From Cryoendolithus antarcticus (taxonomy: Eukaryota; Ascomycota; Dothideomycetes; Cladosporiales; Cladosporiaceae): a stretch of 64,000 bases of DNA. Positions 53,795 through 64,000 of this stretch are shown piece by piece (the first letter of the stretch is position 1; each line of letters starts with the position of its first letter). A model generated the notes under the pieces. It saw only the letters and a program-made list of their open reading frames with translations, ran no database searches and was not told the origin of the DNA. The stretch spans positions 724,810 through 788,809 of the forward strand of contig NAJO01000022.1 in assembly GCA_002077065.1 (NCBI GenBank). The letters run 5' to 3'. A program made the position numbers and the translations under genes.

Positions 53795-55708
53795 TCAAGA
53801 CGCCTTTCCCTTCTTATTCCCACCAGCCTTGAACGCAGCCGTCCTCTTCGCCGCTCTGCCCGTGGGCTTCGAAGCCTTCTTCCCCGCGCCCTTCTTCGCC
53901 CCACCACCACCCTTACCCTTCCCGCCGAGCTTCAATCCCTTAGTCCCCTGCTTAATCGTAGCCCGATGTCCCTCAAAGATGAACGACTCTGGCGCTCTGA
54001 TACTCCGCGCGGTCACACCGCCAATAGCCACACGCCGAGCACTTCCTCGATCTCCCATGACATCGCCATTCGCACCTGTAGCAAACGGCTCCCCACCCTG
54101 CTTCCCCATCATCCCAGCCGCAGCCTTGCCGAATAACTTCCCCGTCCTGCCCATCTGCGAAGCCTCCTCGGCCGTGATTTTCCTCTGGTAACCACTCTTA
54201 CCCTCCTGTCTCGGCGCGCCAGGTCGTCCGCTGCCCATCTTAGCATTCCGCTTCACGGCCTTCGCCCTCTGCACCCTCAGTCGTCTGGGCAGCATAGGCG
54301 GGAACTTTTTGCCCTCATCGCCAAGTGCAGCTTCCACACTGTTCTCGTCCACGAACTGGACGTATGCGATGCCTTTGCCGACTCGTGTGGCGCTGTCACG
54401 GATCACGCGGACGCTTTCGACTTTGCCATGACGGCCCATGGCGCGCCAGAGTCCTTCCTCGACGTCCGCAGGCTCTTTGCCGGGTTTGCGGTGCTCGCGG
54501 CCGTCTTCTGCGTTGGCGGCTTGGATGGCTGATTCGTCGGAGACGAAATGCAGGTTACCAACGAAGACGCAGCGTTTGTGGTCGATTTTGGCTGGATGCG
54601 CGACTTCGTCCACGCGTAGATGGCGGTCTAGTATAGAGGTGGCATTCAAGTGGCGCGCTCCCTCTCGCGCGAGGGCGGGGGAGTTGTACACTGCGTAGGC
54701 GTTTGTGGAGGTTGTGGTCGTTGCCATGAGCTCCTTCTTCGCGTAGGCAGCTTTCTTGGGTAGGGCAGTGTTGAATGCAGTGCTTCGGAAGCGGATGGAG
54801 ACAAGCTTTGGTGCGGCTTCAGCAGTCTTCGCTTCCTTGAGCTTTGGGAAGAAGGACTTGAGGTGTGCAATCAGCGTCTTGCGTGCAGGCTTCGAGGTGA
54901 AGGCTGTGGTCGACACATTGCCAAGAAAGACGGTGCGATTGGCCTTCGACGCAGCATCTTCCTCAGATTGCTGCGTCTCGTGTCGAGGTGGAGGCGAAGC
55001 GACGTCGTCGTCGACATCCTTACCCTTTGGCTCCTCGATGTCGCTTCCCGAGTCTACGTCAATCTCCACATCTCCATCTTCGATCTCTTCGTCCTCGTCC
55101 ACTGTAGCTCCCGTCATCTCTGCTACAGCCGGCTTTTGTCGCTTCGCAGCACGTTCTGCAGCAGCCTGCTTAGCATCCTTAGCTTCTTCGGTCTCTAGCT
55201 TGCGCATGTAGACATCCTCGAGATCGTCGTCTGCATCTTTGCGTTTCCGTTTGCGTTTAGACGATTCGGGTGCTACAGGTGCGACATCTGCTACCGGTTC
55301 AGTCGTAGGCTCGGCGGTTTCATCATCTACATCCGCTTCATCGTCAAGCTCCTCATCTCCCTCGCTGAGCTCCTCATCAGCTTCGGTCTCGATGACAGTC
55401 CGCACTTCAGCCTTGGGAGCAGGCGCCTGCAACTGAGGTCTGGGAGGTAAAGGCTGGTAAGAAGTTAGTACCTGCAGTCGAGTTTATAGCATACGAATAC
55501 ACTGTACCTTTGATACGAACAGCGACGAAAGCGCAGGATTGACTGTCTTGTCGTCTGCGAGTAGCGAGAATGGCGTTGCTTTGGCGGCTTTCTCTATCCT
55601 CTCACTCTTCACCACCTTTGGCTTCTTCGACTTCGTAACCTTATCATCCTTACTTGACTTCTGCCGCTTCTCCTTGGTGACTTGCGCATCTTTCGTCTTC
55701 GTCGCCAT
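53795..55708 (-). CDS. NOP12: Nucleolar RNA-binding protein Nop12
   Basis: Exons 55708-55508 and 55453-53795 (54-base intron with a perfect GTACTAAC branch region) give 619 residues. Order: Lys-rich N-terminus, conserved TPFSLLADDKTVNPALSSLFVSK block, a PLPPRP link restored by splicing, long acidic region, KRKRKRK signal, RRM1 from RTVFLGNVS (about 230), RRM2 from KRCVFVGNLHF (about 360) with RNP1 GKGIAYVQF, and a Gly/Lys-rich tail with QRKITAEEASQMGR. Yeast Nop12 acts in 5.8S and 25S rRNA maturation in the nucleolus. The C-terminal GGKGKGGGGAKKGAGKK-type stretch is typical of nucleolar proteins. Downstream of PMT4's promoter, same strand. Confidence 0.93.
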
Positions 55709-56523
55709 GACAGCTAAGCAGTTTTGTCGTCTGCTTGAGGACTTCGGCTGGATTGCCCAAAGGCACTATACTGGTTATGCTAAGATGGAGCTGTCCAGAT
55801 CGGAGTCAATGACTATATGTATTCACCGATAGCCAGGGTCTTGCGCGCGAATCTTAGGTCCGCAGTATGAGCTTCTCTCAAAGACATTAGGAGTCAAGTG
55901 TCACCACTGGACTTTGAGCATATATGCGCGGGAATACTTTCAAGCAACTCGAGAAGTTCAAAGTCAACTTTCTTCGAGCATCTCGGCAATTGATCGACGG
56001 GTAGATCCGCTATCTGATAATCAACCATGACGGAGTGGAGCCGACTGCATGGCTGCAGGTGCGCTTGGGGTGTGAGTGTGTGCGCTGCTTTGGTTGCGCT
56101 TCCAGAGTAGTTCCCCATTACCAGACCTCTCTTAGCCACGGCACAATCTTCTTCTCGCCGCCATATCCGTGCATCATCCACCATGTGACAGCGTTCCTGC
56201 CATACTCACCATACCGACACCTTGCCGACCACACTCGCTCGATTCACCGCAGAACAGACCCTAGCACCGCGCCCGAGCATATTGTCGATTGGCCCGAGGC
56301 CGATACTAGACAACGACAGTACACTCTCCGACTAGCAAGAGCACGAGAAGTGCGAAAACAGCTATCACGTGCCAGGAGACGTTTGCACGAGCGTGTGCAT
56401 GGCGACGACCACATTGGCGCCGCGTCGCAACAGTGAGTAAATCCTCTCCTCCCACTAGGAGCCTTGAGCTTTCACGAGAGCGTCATGTGCTGCTGCCGCA
56501 GTCGCGACTGTATACTGACGGCT
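55709..56523. other. Divergent intergenic region between NOP12 and DEP1
   Basis: Presumed promoters and the DEP1 5' leader. A forward open frame at 56035-56436 looks non-coding; the DEP1 frame itself is open upstream to 56464, so its N-terminus is uncertain. Confidence 0.45.
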
Positions 56524-58972
56524 ATGGTGACAGCAGACATGGACTCGACCAACTCCCCACTACGCAACATCCACCACGACTCCACCCGCACACCGACACC
56601 CCGCCCTTCCATCTCTCCATTGAGCACCACCTCCAAACCTGCCAAAAGCTCGCCTGCCCTCACAAAGAACAGCATGGCACGTGAGGAGGATGTCACTCGT
56701 AGCTCAAAGCCTCCCAACGGCAATGCTGCCAATGGCGACGGCTTGGACGATGACGACGACAGTCGCTCAAGCAGCTTGAGCGAGCCAGACGATGACGACG
56801 ATGACATGGAAGACGAAGTGGACGACGAGCAGGACGAGATTCTGGGCAACACTGCAGCACCAATGCTTGCCGAGGTCGACTCGGAGGCCGAGACGGAACG
56901 GTTAGAAGAGACGCCAGAAAAGCAGCGCAAGCTGGCAGAAAGCACAGGCAGAACACCCAGCAAGCTCAGGGAAGCTACGACTGTGGATACACAGCTTTCC
57001 GACCCTCCATCACCGATTCTGGTGGATACAGGAGCTGTGTCGAGTACGAGTACACTAGCAGCTGGTAAGAGGCCCAGCGACTCGCACAGCTGTGCTATCA
57101 CGTATCGAATGTCGAGCAGAGCTAATGCGACATCTACAGGAGTCAAGCGAAAACGATCAGATGCCGCCGAGGACAGTCCTCTCACAAGCCAAGACTCCGA
57201 CCTTGAGGAATCACCACGAAAACGAAGTCGCGAGCCAACCATAGATCTGCCACCTGACGAAGAGCTACACGCTACAGTGGAGGACGATGTCCTAGGTGAC
57301 GACGACTCCCATGAGCTTGATGCGCCAACACCGCACGTCGAGGATCGCGTCATCCTGAAGGGTGCAAAAGGACCCAAGGGTAAGAAGGGCAAGCAAAAGG
57401 GACGAAAGGCGAAAGAGCAAGGAATCGAAGCGTACGAAGCCGGGGCACAGGGTGACGAAGTCCAGGAAGGGCACGAAGTCAAAGAGACGAAACAACCAAC
57501 AGAAGCCGAGATTGAGTGGAAGAGCAGAATAACCGCAGCGTTCGACGGCGCCGCGAAGCTCGTACACGCGCAGCGATCGCAAGTGCTGGACGACCGACTC
57601 GCGGACATTGACAAGGAGCTTCTCCTGCTCAGTCAGCCGGATTGCACGCACCCCGAATACCTACGATCGGTAGCATGCATAGACAGCCGACGAGCGAAGC
57701 AGCAGCGCGAGGCTCTCGCGTTTCGAGCATACAAAATTCGCGCGATCGAGGAACGTACACTTGGCGAGCGCGCACAGCTACACTCGCAGTACTTCCAGCA
57801 GGTGCGTGAGCAGCGAGAGGAGGTCATGTACCAGCTTGGCGAGGATTGGTACGCGATACAGTCGGAGCGGCGACAACAGCATCTCGATGATGATGCGCGG
57901 TATATCTACAAATTCCCAACGAAGAAGAGCGCGCAAGTGCGGCAACAGGCGAAGTATAATCAGGAGGTCAGCGTGCTGAGTGGTGTGGCGAAGTATGTTG
58001 GCTTCCCTGCGGCGCCGGACATCGCGGAGGTGAAGGGTGCAGGGCTGGAGGCGGATTTGAAGGCGATGAAGGTGTGTATTGCTATCGCAGACCAGTCAAT
58101 CCTGGTGATCTTCGCTAACATGATCCTAGCTCTCGAGACGCGTTCCAGTCACTGTGGCTCCTGCTCAGCAACGCACAGTCTCACAGCCGCCTATACCGCA
58201 GCAGCCGATCGCTGCACCCCTACCTGGTCACTTTGCCGCTACCCTGAAGCCGACGTCCACGTTCAGCGAGCGCAGAGCGCACGAGCAATACCTCGAACAA
58301 AACGCCTGGGCGCGACCGCAGCAGACCGTAGTCCCAGCCTACGGCACCCCGAACTTGACGCACACGGCTGATTGGGTCGATCAGCCCACCGGTGGACCAA
58401 GACACCTCATGCGTAATCTCAGCGGACTTGGCAATGGAGGCAGCGCGTACGGGTCGAAGCAATCGAGTCCTTTTGCAACGCCCATGCCGAGCTCGAGACA
58501 GATGGAGGGTGAACGAGGAGACATGCCAGATATGCCCAGCTCGGTGCTGGCTGCGCCGCCGACAGACATCAGGTTGCAAAGTCATGGGCAGGGCGTGTTT
58601 GCCAGCTCACCATTGCAAGTGATCAAGCAGCGGCCCAATGGCACGGCACATGACTTACACGAGGCTTCGCGGGATCCGAGTCGAGAAGGACCACCCGCCG
58701 GTAATGGAAGCAGGATCATCAGCGGCACCTCTACGATCGACGCGCCTCTGTCTGCTGAGAAGACTGGAGGATATGGCTACGATGCGCAGACGAGACACAA
58801 TGACGCCGATAGAGCGGAGAACGAGATACAGAATGGGTTGCGGCGAGACGATGCAGCCGGTGCGGGTCTGCCACGCCCGTATGCTGGCCCGCAGTTCATG
58901 CATGGACATGGCTTTCGGCCGCTTGATGGAGGACAGGGCGAAGGAAGAGTGGGCGTGGGAGGCGGTGTGTGA
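56524..58972 (+). CDS. DEP1: Rpd3L histone-deacetylase complex subunit Dep1 (Sds3-like)
   Basis: Modelled exons 56524-57064, 57140-58071 and 58130-58972 give 771 residues. The first intron (75 bases, GTAAGA...CTACAG) is in frame and stop-free, so it may be retained in some messages. The N-terminal half is Ser/Asp/Glu-rich with KRKR signals. The conserved Sds3-like region lies around 320-490: KSRITAAFDGAAKLVHAQRS, DKELLLLSQPDCTHPEYL and a long helix (LGERAQLHSQYFQQVREQREEVMYQLGEDWY in outline), ending with FPAAPDIAEVKG. The C-terminal 290 residues are low-complexity. Homologues belong to the large Rpd3/Sin3 complex that represses transcription. Candidate starts at 56485, 56524 and 56539 cannot be separated by sequence. 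Confidence 0.85.
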
Positions 58973-59132
58973 GAGGAAAAGAGGCGATCGCGAGAGCGGC
59001 AGCAGCATGGACGATGAATGATCTGATGCAGGGCTGGGCTGGTTGATACCCCACTCCCAGGTAGTGAATGAACGGTAGAGGTACTTCGAGGCATCACTAG
59101 CGAATGCTGGGCCCTTCAAATCTCCTCTCCGG

Positions 59133-62012
59133 TCAACGCACCCTCGATAGGAATCGCACCTCATTCGATCTTAGTTCTGCCCAACGCTGCAAACGATACC
59201 GTGTCGATTCTGGGTCCTCATGGTCCGACAGTGCGTCAACGCGATGTCCATCCACCGCGTTTACACGATCGGCTCGTTCCGACTCAAGCATGCCATCTGG
59301 ATCATCCAAGATACGTTTTAGCACCAACTTGAGCTCCGGGCAATCGATGATATTGCCGTACTTTGTGACATTGGGCCCTTCGAGGAGCGTCCCCTCCGGT
59401 GTCGACTGTAAGAAAATGAATGGTAGTGAGTCGGCATCACATTGGAGCCCCCGATAAAATAGAGCAAGCCTGACCCCTCTCTGAACCTTATAGACTCCAT
59501 TATACCCAAGCCAGACTGCTACGATCTTATATAGCCACATCGCCCATGGTCCTGTGTATACATAGTAGGCCGATATCTGTGCGGCGTAAATGATTCTCGC
59601 CAGCGCCTTATACATGAAATTGAACCCAGGGTCCGGATTCCGAACGTCGTGCCTCAGATCCTCGAGAGGTGCTATGGGCGGAATGTCGTTCATTTCATAC
59701 ACAGCATGGGACACCGTCTTGCGACTTGGCATGACATGCACGCCGAGCTCCTTGAAAATTCCAAGAAGTATATCGACAGTCGCATATGGTTCAAGGAACT
59801 GCAGCAACGCGAAGACTACCTCGGCTGCTTCCACACCTCCTTGGGACATGGCCAACATTCTCCATGTAGCTGTAGACAAGGCACCCGGGAAATATGTGAC
59901 TGTTGCCTTAAACCGGTGTTTTCTGGACGTCAGTCTTGTGAGAACTTCAACGCGCCTTGTGGGGGCACTGCGATAGCCTGCGCCGAGTAAGAGAAGTGCG
60001 TCTATAAGAGGGTCGGAATTTCGCAGAGTCGGTGCAGCAATAGTGACGTGGCTGCAGATGAAAGCATCACTGAACAGTTGATCGACGTAAAGGCTTGCAA
60101 GCGTGATGAAGCGGGTGTCCGGATAGAGGGTCTGGTGCGCGAAAATTGCGTTCTCGCTGGACGTTGGAAAACGGACGGTGGCGCCTGCTATGCCGTCGGA
60201 GACACTTTTGCACACATCTTGTGCCTTGAGGATGTAGGCAAATGGCCGTCCCGAAAGATCCAAACCACTGGCAATGACAATCCCGAAAAGCTCGCCGCCT
60301 CGCACCACAACGGCACCAGAGTCCCCATTCTCTGCAAACAGTCAGCTCACGCAAAGAACACGTAGAAAGTCGCAGCCAAGGCCCGGCAACTTACTCAAAG
60401 GTTTTGCCAGTTCGACTTTCGCAGCTTCGAAGGAAGATGTCCCAAGAATGATGAAGGAACTTCCTGGCAGTAACGTACCTGACACGAGACCCAGATGAGT
60501 TTGAACCACCAGATCGCTGTGGGTGTACACCAAGCTAGGCGGAAGCGTATTCTTGATAAGATCAATAAGCATCCAGTCGTTGCCGGCAGGCACGGATCCG
60601 AAGTCAGCAAGGGCGTACCTGCCGATGAGTCCTAAAGGGCGCCACTCCTCGTACATCTCATCTTCCTCGCCATATGAAGTGCTGGAATGGTGTGGGACAG
60701 GTTCCTTGCCCTTCGAGATATAGTCATCACCGCTGGTGCGTGAGTAAACCAGAGGATGCGCTGTTGTGAATCCATACAGTTGCCCATCAACGTATATTGG
60801 GCCTCCATAGGTCCAGAAAATGTTTGTGGAGGGAGAGTTGCTGGATTTGTTCTGCGTACGGATGAGGGTCCCAGAGAATGTTTCATCGCCATGCCCTGAC
60901 CGTCGCGGCCTGGTGTACTCGACCAGGGCAGCTCCAGTGGTCCAGTAAGGGGAAAGAGCGAAAGGGACCCCGGGATCTTCATCCTTCTCCCAGTGAAAGT
61001 GAAGTGACTCCTGCCCGGCATGATAGTTTGCAACGTTCACACGAGCATGGTCGCCGTCCACTATGCGTATGTCGGACATCATTGAGGGGCCGGTGAACCA
61101 AAACCCTGTATGATCAGTTGTCTCACTCACTTCTACGCGGAATTCTCGAAGTTCTGAGCGCATTGAGCGATTATGTAGGATCGACTCAATCTCCCTCCTT
61201 TTAGCCACCGCACGGCCGCTGCAAGTCACAGATATCAGTATGCGATCACCGTCTCGCGTGGACTCAACACTGACAGCCGCTTGGACACGTTCAAAGCCTC
61301 TCATGTGATGCTGGAGCCAAGTCCATATACGGCCTTTGGCGACTTCGGCACGCTTCTCGTAAGCGGTCTGAGCCTCGGGAGCCCTCTCGGGGGCTTTCTC
61401 GGAAGCTTCCTCGATCGCGTCCAGATCGATAAGATTTGCGGGCCTTGATGATTCGGGAAGCTCTTGCAGCTCGGGTGCGGCTGGCGATGCTAGACCACCA
61501 TCCGTCTTGACAGCAGGGACGAGATCAGTAGGGAGGACGCTGCTGCTCTCCTTCTTTCGTTTGCTGGGCTGCAACGCTTGCATCGCAGTAGCATCGTCTT
61601 GTTTAAGCGCTGCAACGTGCGCGCCGCTAGACTGTAGCGCTGGTTGCTCAATCCCAGTAAGCTCGGGCGGTCGCCTCGCTGAGGCATTGGCTGCATTAGA
61701 CGGCTGGGATCCCGATCCAAGATTCTCCGGTAGGAGTGAAAGCTCGAGCCGAGAGGTGAAAGTAGGCCTCTGCATCATTTGGGGGGATTGGTCAACGAGA
61801 TCCTCTCGAGTGGGAGCCGCGACCGCCGCGTTCTGCTTCGTGGACGTCTTGACTTTTCGTTGGCGATCAGTGACTTTGGCAAACCAGGCCGTGGCAATAG
61901 TGGGTATCTTCCCGCTCGGTTTGCGCGAAGACGTGCGCTGCGCTGCAAGGTTTTGGAGCTGCGAGTTCTCGGGAACGCTTCCATTCTCACTTCGCTTTGG
62001 CACGAGCTCCAT
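59133..62012 (-). CDS. Large protein with a trypsin-like serine protease domain
   Basis: Exons 62012-60395 and 60331-59133 (63-base intron GTAAGT...TTTGCAG, CTGAC branch) give 938 residues. Splicing creates KPLK-NGDSGAVVV, a chymotrypsin-fold GDSG motif with Ser544. Upstream, GGPIYVDGQLYGFTTAHPLV supplies His419 and PAGNDWMLIDL supplies Asp479, so His, Asp and Ser occur in trypsin order and with reasonable spacing. Residues 1-220 are low-complexity and basic; 225-400 form a beta-rich region of unknown type. After the protease, about 600-938 is a separate domain with hydrophobic stretches (IIYAAQISAYYVYTGPWAMWLYKIVAVWLG). No signal peptide, so it is intracellular. I do not recognise a named family. 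It is divergent from the membrane protein at 62461. Confidence 0.8.
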
Positions 62013-62460
62013 TCTTCAGGCTCCAGAGCGATTGTAAATCTGGTTTGTCCTGCAGCCTGAGGACAACAGCCTAGGCGAACGGCACATTGATGTCCTGATA
62101 TCGGTTGGACGTTAGGTTGAATCAGGAGGTTCCCGCCCTGAGTGTGAGGCGTTACTGCAATCGGGGTTGATGACTCTGTCAATGGAATTGCCACGTAGGA
62201 CACTGCTACAGCATTTGGATGAGCATAGCAGCAAGCAGAGAGGAAATTCGGTAGTATCCATCGCACGCGCTGTCGACGAACTATCGCAGCCCCATCACAG
62301 CGTAGGTAGCGTGTCTGATCATAGCGCCGGGTCACCTGCAGGAGGTGGCGTCGAGGCAGTGCATGAGCCGTGTGGGTGCCATGCTGCCTTGACCCGTTTT
62401 CGTACATGTCTTGTCCAGCACGCCCGCAACGCTGCTCTCTGCCCACAGTCGAGCGTAAAT
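62013..62460. promoter_or_regulatory. Shared upstream region of the protease-like and membrane-protein genes
   Basis: The two start codons face away across 448 bases. The membrane-protein frame is open back to 62167, so part of this could be coding, but the ATG at 62461 gives the more usual start. No factor site identified. Confidence 0.45.
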
Positions 62461-63670
62461 ATGTCCAAAGACTTACAAGCAGTTTGGCAAGAGATCAACG
62501 ATGACATTCGTGAGGTATGCAGAGGGAAATGTCCCTCAAGATCGGCGAAAGCATCAGACCGTCAGGAAGAGGTGTATAGACTTGGCATGGCTACAGTAGC
62601 GGATGTCCGGAGCGATGATAAAGGGCTTGCCACGAAGGCCATTCAAGACTTTCACTCTCTTGTCAAATCGTCAATACGGACGTTGTACGCTGGTTGGCCA
62701 TCAATCACAAAGTACAATCTACGATCACAACTACTCAAGCAGGGACACATCGAGAGTGCAAACGTCGACAAAGCCATCGACGTTGCACTCTGTCTATGGC
62801 CGGGAATCGACTGCACCGCAACAGAGCACGACAAATGGAAACGTTGGCCGGATCATGATACAGCGTACGACTTCGTCATGACAAGGCGCTTCGATGATCC
62901 AGCAGATGGAGAGGTAGATGATTCGATCGCACGCTTTCCTCCTAAGTTCCGTGCGGCACGTCTGCACGACATTAGCGGTATTCACATAGAACAGACATAC
63001 TACCTGGACCAGCATCTCCGCTTCAACGAGGACACAAGGACTCTTATGCTGTTCATGGATTTCCAATGGCTTCATGATATGTTGGAGCGCACCAGTGCAG
63101 AGTACCCAGCGAAGAGCTCTGTCGTGGCCACGAAACCAACGGCACCACAGCCGCCAGCCGCAGCAAGTACTGCACAAGTCTGTACATGCACGCAGCAATG
63201 GAGACCAGTTGCAGATCCCAAAGTGTAAGCTCGAGAACTCTCAACGGATATCGTGCCTCTGACGAAATGCCTGCAGAGACCGTACGACTGCATTGGCAGC
63301 ATTGTACGAGGAGACACTGCGTTCCGTCGACGTCTTGTTCCCTGCATGGGACAGTCAGACGATGGATTTTGTTGCAGCATATCAGGAAAATGGAAAGCCG
63401 GTCCCTTGGTTCAATCTGCAGGACTTGGGCGCTCAGAAACAGCAGAGCCTGCGAAAGTTCAGATACTGGCGCGCCCGCTTCAACGAGCTCATCATTGAAT
63501 TCGAGTCGCCGCCGAAAGATCTCAAGCGTATCTGGAAGGATCGGCGTAACCCGATGGCGTACTGGACATTCTGGCTCGGCTTGGTCATCGCAGCCTCGAC
63601 TCTAACTTTTGGCTTGACGTCCGCGGTTCTGGCTGGTCTCCAGCTCGGGCGAACTCCGATCCCTCCATGA
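62461..63670 (+). CDS. C-terminally membrane-anchored protein of an uncharacterised fungal family
   Basis: Exons 62461-63224 and 63277-63670 (52-base intron, CTGACGA branch) give 385 residues. The region RFPPKFRAARLHDISGIHIEQTYYLDQHLRF (about 160-190, quoted in outline) matches a pattern I know from a common Pezizomycotina family: F-x-A-x-x-L-x-x-I-x-G-I followed by L-x-x-H-L. The second exon has the family's ETLRSVDVLFPAW, then a helical segment and a terminal hydrophobic stretch at about 350-378 (YWTFWLGLVIAASTLTF plus SAVLAGLQL), which could be one long helix or a hairpin. A Pro/Thr/Ala-rich linker with a CTCTQQW motif separates the halves. The family's role is not established to my knowledge. 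Paired head-to-head with the protease-like gene. Confidence 0.8.
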
Positions 63671-64000
63671 CCTATGGGTCCCGCGCGAAACAGTCGAAGA
63701 GAAGCCCCGGCGTTTCGGTGGTCAGTCTAGAACACAGAGGTCTCAGTAGCCACGGCGAATAGTACTACTGAATAGGAACGCATACCTGTATAACGCAAGG
63801 AATGGCACCTTGATGCAACGTTGATGCGGTCTAGCCGACATGGGACGTCGAGCGGTGTCGTAGGCTTTTGCTTATAGCCTAGGAAAAGGCGTCTTGAACA
63901 GCTACAGTTCGGTCGTCGCTTATTTCGCGGTTGCGTGGAAGGCTTGCGGTGCGGACGCTTTGGATCTGCCGCGCCGGGGCTTTTGGCTATTCGGCGTCAA
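63671..64000. other. Right-edge region downstream of the membrane-protein gene
   Basis: I see no open frame or structured element that I can support in the last 330 bases. Confidence 0.5.

Noticed and set aside
56035..56436. Forward open frame upstream of DEP1
   Set aside because: Composition is non-coding in character; best seen as leader or promoter sequence.
1..64000. tRNA genes, rRNA, CRISPR arrays, transposons or microsatellites
   Set aside because: I scanned for T-loop-like boxes, long repeats and transposase or reverse-transcriptase motifs and found none I could support; a covariance or repeat search could still find weak ones.

Overview
The window is nuclear DNA of a filamentous ascomycete. 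Nearly every gene is interrupted by short introns (about 46 to 88 bases, GT...AG, usually with a CTRAC-like branch site), and the gene set is typical of Pezizomycotina: Atg17, Zn(II)2Cys6 regulator, SconB/Met30, Pmt4, Nop12, Dep1/Sds3 and a complex I 9.5 kDa subunit. A Dothideomycete is my best guess from the feel of the lineage-specific proteins, but that is inference. I see no tRNA, rRNA, CRISPR, transposon or viral sequence. Gene models below were built by hand, joining reading frames at splice sites; start codons were checked to be ATG.

Layout. 1-15,000: a Zn2Cys6 factor running off the left edge, a secreted protein of acetoacetate-decarboxylase-like type, a mitochondrial cupin, a strongly divergent Argonaute (reverse strand), a short-chain dehydrogenase, two tandem F-box-like paralogues each broken by one stop codon, complex I subunit NI9M, the oligosaccharyltransferase subunit Wbp1, and a third F-box-like gene. 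15,000-32,000: Old Yellow Enzyme-type oxidoreductase, an MFS exporter, two lineage-specific proteins, a nitroreductase, a Rsr1/Bud1 Ras GTPase with a 10-base microexon, a membrane-anchored alpha/beta hydrolase and a 2-oxoglutarate oxygenase. 32,000-46,300: SconB/Met30 F-box WD40 protein, Atg17, transaldolase, Cu/Zn superoxide dismutase, another SDR, Emc1 and a single-pass membrane protein. 46,600-59,000: secreted epoxide hydrolase, four-span membrane protein, mitochondrial ribosomal protein mL54, O-mannosyltransferase Pmt4, Nop12 and Dep1. 59,100-63,670: a divergent pair, a large protein with a trypsin-like His-Asp-Ser triad facing a C-terminally membrane-anchored protein of a fungal family of unknown function.

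How they fit together. Most genes are independent housekeeping functions: ER glycosylation and membrane insertion (Wbp1, Pmt4, Emc1), mitochondria (NI9M, mL54), ribosome biogenesis (Nop12), pentose phosphate and redox defence (Tal1, Sod1, nitroreductase, OYE), autophagy and sulfur control. No biosynthetic cluster is evident. The two places most likely to hold undescribed biology are the Argonaute, whose PIWI domain appears to have lost slicer residues while the guide 5'-end pocket looks kept, and the right-edge protease/membrane-protein pair, whose arrangement recalls protease-plus-membrane-effector pairs of fungal cell-death systems (analogy only).
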